Shown: piece after piece, positions 25,295 to 30,523 of the stretch
Position numbering within the stretch: position 1 is the stretch's first letter
Layout: every line of letters begins with the position of its first letter
From: Gammaproteobacteria bacterium
GTDB lineage: Bacteria > Pseudomonadota > Gammaproteobacteria > Pseudomonadales > Azotimanducaceae
Assembly: GCA_002712135.1 (NCBI GenBank)
Contig: PASO01000008.1
Coordinates: 112,892-143,414, forward strand
Length of the DNA: 30,523 bases
Direction of reading: 5' to 3'
The notes under the pieces: model-generated
Told to the model about the DNA's origin: nothing
The model's input: only the letters and a program-made list of their open reading frames with translations
The model's database searches: none
Program-made: the position numbers and the translations under genes

Positions 25295-26430
25295 AATTGC
25301 GATTTTTTAGTGCTCTTGCGATCGCACTGAGTGTGATTGTAATTGGAGTTTTCACTACGGTTGTTCCCGGTAGTGCAGATGAAAAAGATCAGCGTGGTAA
25401 GGAAACACCGGTCCCCACCGCTCTAACGGTTTCTCTGGTAGAACCAAAGAACGTAGTTTGGCCAGAGATTATCAAAGCCAGTGGAGCAATAGCTGCCTGG
25501 CAGGAAGCAACAATAAGCGCCGAAATTTCCGGTGCTCCATTAATCGAAGTACTAGTCGATGTTGGTTATAACGTTCAACCAGGAGATATTCTGGCACTAT
25601 TTGATAGTACTCAAGCGCGAACTCAACTTGCTCAGCAGCAGGCCTCACTCAATGAAGCAAAAGCTCATCTGACTGAAGCAATAGGCGAGGCCAAACGAGC
25701 AAAGCAACTCGATGCCCGTGATGCATTAAGTGAACAAGAATTAATTCGCGCAAAAACTAAAGAACAGGCGGCACGGGCACAGGTCCAACTCGCTCAGGCA
25801 AGGCTCGACGCACAGCAGCTTTCCCTCGACAAAACAAAGGTGGTCGCACCAGACTCTGGCGTTATCACGACGCGTAATGCAACGCTAGGTGCCATTGGAA
25901 CGCCTGGTGCAGAACTCTTCAGATTACTACGACAAAATCGTCTTGAGTGGCACGCGGAATTGACGGCCGAATCTCTGGTAAAAGTCAGCCCAGGTGATAC
26001 GACTGAAATTCAACTACCCGGCGGCATATTGCTGACCGGTACAGTCAGACAGATTGCGCCAACGCTTAATGCCGGGACACGTACCGGAATCGTTTTTGTT
26101 GCCCTTGATGCCGCAACAGCTAACCATGCTCGGGTTGGGATGTTTGCCGCCGGAACAATCAACGTAGGGGAGCGCCCTGCTCTGGCACTACCCACCTCCA
26201 GCATAGTTCACCGAGATGGCTACGAATACATTTTTCTGGTGGACCGTGAGGATGGACGGACTACTGAGCAGAGGGTGATAACGGGCCGACGTTTTTCTGA
26301 CTGGATTGAAATCACCGAGGGAGTCACATCTGGCGCAGATGTCGTACGAAGTGGTGGCGCATTTCTAACAAATGGCGATCACGTGAAGATTCTCGATTGG
26401 CCGATGAATAATTTGGGCGGTGTAGAGTGA
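25291..26430 (+). CDS. RND efflux periplasmic adaptor (membrane fusion protein)
   Basis: A 379-residue adaptor that links an RND pump to an outer-membrane channel. An N-terminal hydrophobic segment (FFSALAIALSVIVIGVFTTV) acts as anchor or signal; there is no lipobox cysteine, unlike AcrA. The order is: a first lipoyl half-motif (GAPLIEVLVDVGYNVQPGDI), an alpha-helical hairpin with high Ala/Gln/Glu content (about residues 105-180), a second lipoyl half (TKVVAPDSGVITTRNATLGA), then beta-barrel and membrane-proximal domains ending in GDHVKILDW. The stop overlaps the pump start (GTGA). The overall type fits MexH/VmeA-like adaptors. Substrates are unknown. Confidence 0.92.
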   Translation: MKLRFFSALAIALSVIVIGVFTTVVPGSADEKDQRGKETPVPTALTVSLVEPKNVVWPEIIKASGAIAAWQEATISAEISGAPLIEVLVDVGYNVQPGDILALFDSTQARTQLAQQQASLNEAKAHLTEAIGEAKRAKQLDARDALSEQELIRAKTKEQAARAQVQLAQARLDAQQLSLDKTKVVAPDSGVITTRNATLGAIGTPGAELFRLLRQNRLEWHAELTAESLVKVSPGDTTEIQLPGGILLTGTVRQIAPTLNAGTRTGIVFVALDAATANHARVGMFAAGTINVGERPALALPTSSIVHRDGYEYIFLVDREDGRTTEQRVITGRRFSDWIEITEGVTSGADVVRSGGAFLTNGDHVKILDWPMNNLGGVE

Positions 26431-29400
26431 ACATCGCTACCTGGGCTATCCGCGAACCGATCCCACCTATCGTTCTTTTTCTGGTATTCACGCTTGCTGG
26501 CATCCTGGCTTTTGATCGCTTAACCATCAAGGAATTTCCGGATACCGAGCTCCCCGTGATCACCGTGACTGCCGCGATGGAAGGTGCCTCTCCTTCTCAG
26601 CTGGAAACAGAAGTCACCCGAAAGATCGAAAACGCGGTCGCAGGCATCGAAGGTATCGAAAGTCTGACCTCAACGATCACCGAAGGCGTCTCTTTAACCG
26701 TGTTCGAGTTCGCCCTGGAAAGCAATCAATCTGAGACCCTGGACGATGTTCGCGCAGCCGTTACCAACATACGCAGCGATCTGCCGCGAGACCTGGAACC
26801 ACCAATCGTTAATGACATAGGTTTTTCCAGCACGCCCATCCTCACCTATACAGTAGCATCGGAGACAATGGATGAAGGGGGCCTATCCTGGTTTATCGAT
26901 GATGTGGTAACTCGAAAACTTACAGCGGTACCTGGTGTGGTTGCTGTCAATCGTCTGGGTGGCGTCCAGCGAGAGATTCTCGTGGAACTGGACCCAGTAA
27001 AGCTCGCTGCACTCGAACTGACCGCGGTCGATGTTTCCAGGCAGTTACGTCTTGCGCAACGGCAACTGTCGGGTGGGCGCGGTGAGATAGGCGACGCCCG
27101 CCAATCCCTTAGGACTATCGCAACTGTCGCCAACGTAAAGGAACTGGAAGCTTTCGATATTGCTTTACCGAGAGGGCGTCATTTTCGCCTGGATCAAATC
27201 GCCACCATCTCTGACACCGTGGCAGACCGAGGGCAACGCGCACTGCTCAATGGTCGACAGGTGGTTGCCTTTCAAATTCAGCGTTCCAAAGATTCCAACG
27301 AAGTCACGCTGGGTCAAGAAGTTGCACGTGTCATTTCTGAGATGGACCGCGCAGACAATGTTGAATTCGCGCTAGTTATGAACCGGGTTAAACGAATTGC
27401 GGATGACTTCGATGCATCCATGGTCATGTTGTTCGAAGGAGCCTTTCTGGCAATGTTAGTGGTATGGCTCTTTCTGCGCGACTGGCGTGCCACCTTAATC
27501 TCCGCGCTTGCTTTACCCTTGTCGGTAATCCCTACTTTTGCAGTCATTTACTGGCTGGGATTCTCGCTCAATATCATCACAACGTTGGCCCTCACACTGG
27601 TCATCGGCCTTCTAGTAGACGACACTATCGTCGAGGTAGAGAACATCGTACGGCATTTACGGGAGGGAAAACCCCCCATCAAAGCAGCGATGGATGCAGC
27701 GACAGAGATCGGACTCGCGGTGGTCACAACCACCATGACGCTCGTCGCAGTCTTCCTGCCAACGGCTTTCATGAGCGGCATGGCTGGTCAATTCTTCAAG
27801 GAATTTGGGTGGACCGCGGCAACCGCGGTACTCGCTTCTCTAGCAGTTGCCCGACTAATTACACCCATGCTCTGTGCACGCTTTCTTCAGCCTCATCCTC
27901 AGCCACCATCTGGTTGGATTATGGTCACTTATCTGGATATTGCGCGCCTGGCATTAAAGCATCACCTCATCACGTCCCTGTGCGCGGCACTATTCTTTGT
28001 TGGCTCGGTTATCGCGTTGACTACCCTGCCCCGTGAATTCGTTCCAGCATCCGACGATTCCAATACCCGCGTTACCGTCGAGCTTGCCCCAGGAACACCA
28101 CTCGCCACAACCAACGCGATGGCGGAACTGGTGCGGCAAAAGATTGCTGTTATCCCGGAGATTACAAATATTTTCACGACGGTCGGTACCGGCAACTCGA
28201 ACAGTCGCAGATCGCCTGGAGTCTCCGATCTTCGTAATGCAACGCTGACCGTCGACCTAATACCGATAGGCCAGCGAAAACGGTCTCAGGCCGATATCGA
28301 GGTCGAGATCAGGTCTATTTTGCGCAACTTACCAGGCGCACGTTTTCAGGTCGGATCCCGCAAGACTGGAGAGATACTGCTAATCAACCTGACGTCCGAA
28401 GACGCTCAGCTTCTGCATCAGACCGTGAAAAACGTGATGACAGAGATACGCGGTGTTTCCGGCCTTGGCAACGTCAGCTCAAACACCAGCTTGTTGCGCC
28501 CAGAAATATTCATCCGGCCCAAACTGGCACGCGCTGCAGAACTAGGCGTTACCGCGTCAGCAATAGGTGAGACGGTGCAGGTCGCCACCGCGGGCGACTA
28601 TAGTGCAGCGCTCGCGCAAATGAACTTGCCACAAAGGCAAGTGGATATTCGTGTGCAGTTGCCACTAGCAACGCGACAGGACCTTGCAGCAATTGAGCAG
28701 TTACGTGTACCAGGATCCCACGGTCTCGTGCCTCTTGCTGCTGTCGCAGAAGTGAGTATGGGCAGTGGACCTGGGCAGATCTCCCGCTTTGATCGTTCAC
28801 GCAATGTCCAAATTGAAATTGAACTGGGCAGTTTACTACTCGGAGATGCAAACGCGCTCGTGCGCGAACTACCATCACTTAAACGGTTACCGCGAGGTGT
28901 CTCCTGGGTAGATACTGGCGACTCCAAGATGATGAACGACATGTTCAGCGATTTCGGGGTTGCCATGACAACTGGACTCATCTGCGTATTCATGGTCCTA
29001 GTACTGTTATTCAAAGATTTCATGCAACCCATCACAATACTGGCCGCACTACCGCTAACAGTCGGCGGTGCCGTGGTTGCCCTATTTATAGTCGATGGAT
29101 CCTTCTCCCTAGCTGCTGTTATTGGCCTGCTTATGCTCATGGGAATTGCCACGAAGAATTCGATTCTGCTAGTGGACTACGCGGTTGTCGCCATGCGCAA
29201 TGGCATGGATGTTCATGATGCGTTACTGGATTCTTGCGCAAAACGGGCACGACCAATCGTGATGACCACCCTCGCGATGACTGCCAGTATGCTACCGGTA
29301 GCAATGGGTATCCATTCAGGATCAAGCCTTCGCATGCCCATGGGTATCGTGGTTATCGGCGGGCTGCTGACATCAACGGTATTAAGTTTGATCGTTGTGC

Positions 29401-29486
29401 CCGTGGTGTTCACCTATGTGCTTCAGGCCAAGGAATTCCTTGTTCGAATTCTCCCGCAGGGGCACACTGTAGAAACCACTCCCTGA
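26427..29486 (+). CDS. RND efflux pump, HAE1-type inner-membrane transporter
   Basis: A 1019-residue, 12-helix proton-driven exporter. The start is the GTG overlapping the adaptor stop. FPDTELPVITVTAAMEGASP then SQLETEVTRKIENAVAGIEG is the first periplasmic pore region, with an unusually acidic 'EFPDTELP' where many pumps have 'fPdvdlP'. The proton relay is intact: D398 and D399 in GLLVDDTIVEVENI and K910 in MGIATKNSILLVDYA. FKEFGWTAATAVLASLAVAR then LITPMLCARFL and PIVMTTLAMTASMLPVAMG follow the family order. It should form a trimer with the adaptor; no TolC-like channel gene is in the window. Substrate range cannot be told. Confidence 0.95.
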   Translation: MNIATWAIREPIPPIVLFLVFTLAGILAFDRLTIKEFPDTELPVITVTAAMEGASPSQLETEVTRKIENAVAGIEGIESLTSTITEGVSLTVFEFALESNQSETLDDVRAAVTNIRSDLPRDLEPPIVNDIGFSSTPILTYTVASETMDEGGLSWFIDDVVTRKLTAVPGVVAVNRLGGVQREILVELDPVKLAALELTAVDVSRQLRLAQRQLSGGRGEIGDARQSLRTIATVANVKELEAFDIALPRGRHFRLDQIATISDTVADRGQRALLNGRQVVAFQIQRSKDSNEVTLGQEVARVISEMDRADNVEFALVMNRVKRIADDFDASMVMLFEGAFLAMLVVWLFLRDWRATLISALALPLSVIPTFAVIYWLGFSLNIITTLALTLVIGLLVDDTIVEVENIVRHLREGKPPIKAAMDAATEIGLAVVTTTMTLVAVFLPTAFMSGMAGQFFKEFGWTAATAVLASLAVARLITPMLCARFLQPHPQPPSGWIMVTYLDIARLALKHHLITSLCAALFFVGSVIALTTLPREFVPASDDSNTRVTVELAPGTPLATTNAMAELVRQKIAVIPEITNIFTTVGTGNSNSRRSPGVSDLRNATLTVDLIPIGQRKRSQADIEVEIRSILRNLPGARFQVGSRKTGEILLINLTSEDAQLLHQTVKNVMTEIRGVSGLGNVSSNTSLLRPEIFIRPKLARAAELGVTASAIGETVQVATAGDYSAALAQMNLPQRQVDIRVQLPLATRQDLAAIEQLRVPGSHGLVPLAAVAEVSMGSGPGQISRFDRSRNVQIEIELGSLLLGDANALVRELPSLKRLPRGVSWVDTGDSKMMNDMFSDFGVAMTTGLICVFMVLVLLFKDFMQPITILAALPLTVGGAVVALFIVDGSFSLAAVIGLLMLMGIATKNSILLVDYAVVAMRNGMDVHDALLDSCAKRARPIVMTTLAMTASMLPVAMGIHSGSSLRMPMGIVVIGGLLTSTVLSLIVVPVVFTYVLQAKEFLVRILPQGHTVETTP

Positions 29487-29491
29487 CATAA

Positions 29492-30523
29492 TTAGTCGTC
29501 CGACTCGATGATCCCCACGTAACGTCGATAGTGACCATCAGCAGTATTCATCAGTTCCGTATGTGTCCCCTGCTCTCTGATCCTGCCATCTTCCAGGAAC
29601 ACGATCTTGTCCGCTCGCTGAATAGTCGACAGGCGATGCGCCACAACGATCAGCAATCGATCTCGTGCGATCTGCTCCAGCGATTCGAACAACAGATTCT
29701 CGGACTCGGGGTCCAGGGCCGCAGTAGGCTCATCAAGAATTAGTATCTTTGCATCACGTATTAAGCCACGGGCAATACAAAGCCGTTGCTGTTGTCCCAC
29801 TGACAAGGTACTACCGGAGCGTCCAAGCACAGTATCTATACCATCGGGCATCTCATCGATAAATGACATACACCCCGCCATGGTTAACGCCGCTTCTATT
29901 TCCTCGTCGGTTGCCTGTGGTTTGGCGAGCCGCAGGTTGTCGCGAATGCTCTCAGCAAGTAACAAGTGCTCCTGAAACACATACGCTATATGACTACGTA
30001 CGCTATCAATATCGAGATCTGACACGTCTTTACCATCTATACGCACGTGACCATGGGTTGGCTTCAAAAATCCAGGAAGCAAATACGCAAGGCTGGTTTT
30101 ACCCGCCCCGGAAGGCCCGACCAGGGCAACCGTTTGACCTACAGGTAAATCCAGCGTGATATCGGTCAGCGCCCGCCTGCCATCTGGATAATCATAATCG
30201 ACGTGATAGACCTCCACTCCCCTGGCGATCGTTTCAAGCTGGTCTCCACCAGAGTGATCATCATCGGATTCGTAATCTATAAAGAAGAATATGCGACGCG
30301 CTGGCGCCATTTTGTTCTGTACGGCTAACCAGAAGCCACCGAGTTCAATGGCACCGCCAGCAATTCCCCAAAAAATGATAAAGATAACCCCAAAGTCTCC
30401 AGCTGACATGTCCCCCTTAATAATACTGTTGGTAACCATGACGAAAACAATCCCAGTCAAAGCAATAGGCAATACCCAAATACCAATAAATCTATGATCA
30501 AAAAATCTTAAATGATCTTCACC
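29492..30523 (-). CDS. ABC exporter, TMD-NBD fusion (N-terminal part outside window)
   Basis: The frame is open to the right edge, so this is the C-terminal part of a longer exporter. The visible part has two to three last transmembrane helices (WVLPIALTGIVFVMVTNSII; GDFGVIFIIFWGIAGGAIEL), then the nucleotide-binding domain. Walker A is GPSGAGKTSLAYLLPGFLKP, the Q-loop is in YVFQEHLLLAESIRDNLRLA, the signature is LSVGQQQRLCIARGL, Walker B is ILILDEPTAALD and the H-loop is VVAHRLSTI. This is the lipid/drug exporter (MsbA-like) class; the cargo is unknown. A TTG at 30472 is an internal codon. The stop is five bases from the RND pump stop, on the opposite strand. Confidence 0.9.
   Translation of the reverse strand, partial: GEDHLRFFDHRFIGIWVLPIALTGIVFVMVTNSIIKGDMSAGDFGVIFIIFWGIAGGAIELGGFWLAVQNKMAPARRIFFFIDYESDDDHSGGDQLETIARGVEVYHVDYDYPDGRRALTDITLDLPVGQTVALVGPSGAGKTSLAYLLPGFLKPTHGHVRIDGKDVSDLDIDSVRSHIAYVFQEHLLLAESIRDNLRLAKPQATDEEIEAALTMAGCMSFIDEMPDGIDTVLGRSGSTLSVGQQQRLCIARGLIRDAKILILDEPTAALDPESENLLFESLEQIARDRLLIVVAHRLSTIQRADKIVFLEDGRIREQGTHTELMNTADGHYRRYVGIIESDD

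Noticed and set aside
27464..28036. Open frame of 190 codons inside the RND pump gene
   Set aside because: It lies fully within the pump coding region in another frame, has low-complexity His/Arg-rich translation and no family motif or ribosome site.
1..30523. CRISPR arrays, tRNA/rRNA genes, insertion sequences, phage genes
   Set aside because: No regularly spaced direct repeats, no cloverleaf-like segment, and no transposase or integrase motif was seen on either strand while reading; absence by eye is not proof.

Overview
The window reads as a piece of a gammaproteobacterial chromosome with intermediate GC content, probably from a free-living, possibly marine, organism. The basis is the E. 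coli-like PEP carboxylase and YejA/B/E proteins, a proteobacterial urtABCDE-ureDABCEFG cluster behind a sigma-54/NtrC-type promoter, and an HAE1-type RND efflux operon. No rRNA, tRNA, CRISPR array, insertion sequence or phage gene was seen. The species cannot be named from this sequence.

Layout. (1) 1-2000, plus strand: the 3' part of a fumarate-reductase/TcuA-type flavoprotein, overlapping by one base a PlsC-like acyltransferase. (2) About 2049-2450: a decayed double zinc-ribbon (zf-TFIIB-like) gene broken by stops and frameshifts. (3) 2465-5940, plus: phosphoenolpyruvate carboxylase followed two bases later by an NAD(P)-binding SDR protein. (4) 17113 down to 5946, minus: an uninterrupted, tightly overlapping cluster urtA-B-C-D-E, ureD-A-B-C-E-F-G, and last a small InaA/toluene-tolerance-like kinase. 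(5) 17114-17758: a regulatory interval with a sigma-54 -24/-12 element, one strong and one weak NtrC-like site, and the remains of a SnoaL/NTF2-like gene on the minus strand. (6) 17759-18649: an exported protein of unknown function, convergent with an N-acyl-D-amino-acid deacylase-like amidohydrolase (20368-18665), which is divergent from yejA-yejB-yejE (20451-24486). No yejF ATPase follows. (7) 24565-29486: a 30-bp operator-like palindrome, a TetR/CecR-like regulator, and an RND membrane-fusion protein and pump joined by ATGA/GTGA overlaps. (8) 29492 to the right edge, minus: the C-terminal part of an ABC exporter.

How the genes work together. The urt genes make a high-affinity urea ABC importer. 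UreABC with UreDEFG makes nickel urease, which turns the imported urea into ammonia and CO2. The promoter elements point to induction under nitrogen limitation through NtrC and sigma-54. A hairpin between urtA and urtB may let the binding protein be made in excess. PEP carboxylase fixes bicarbonate into oxaloacetate, but a link to urease-derived CO2 is only speculation. The Yej importer with the divergent deacylase suggests uptake and use of modified or D-amino-acid-containing peptides. The RND operon looks autoregulated. Nickel uptake genes, a TolC-like outer-membrane channel and YejF are all absent here and must lie elsewhere if these systems work.

I found no clearly new multigene system. 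The most informative non-coding or previously easy-to-miss items are the urtA promoter architecture, the urtA-urtB hairpin, the RND operator and the two pseudogenes.
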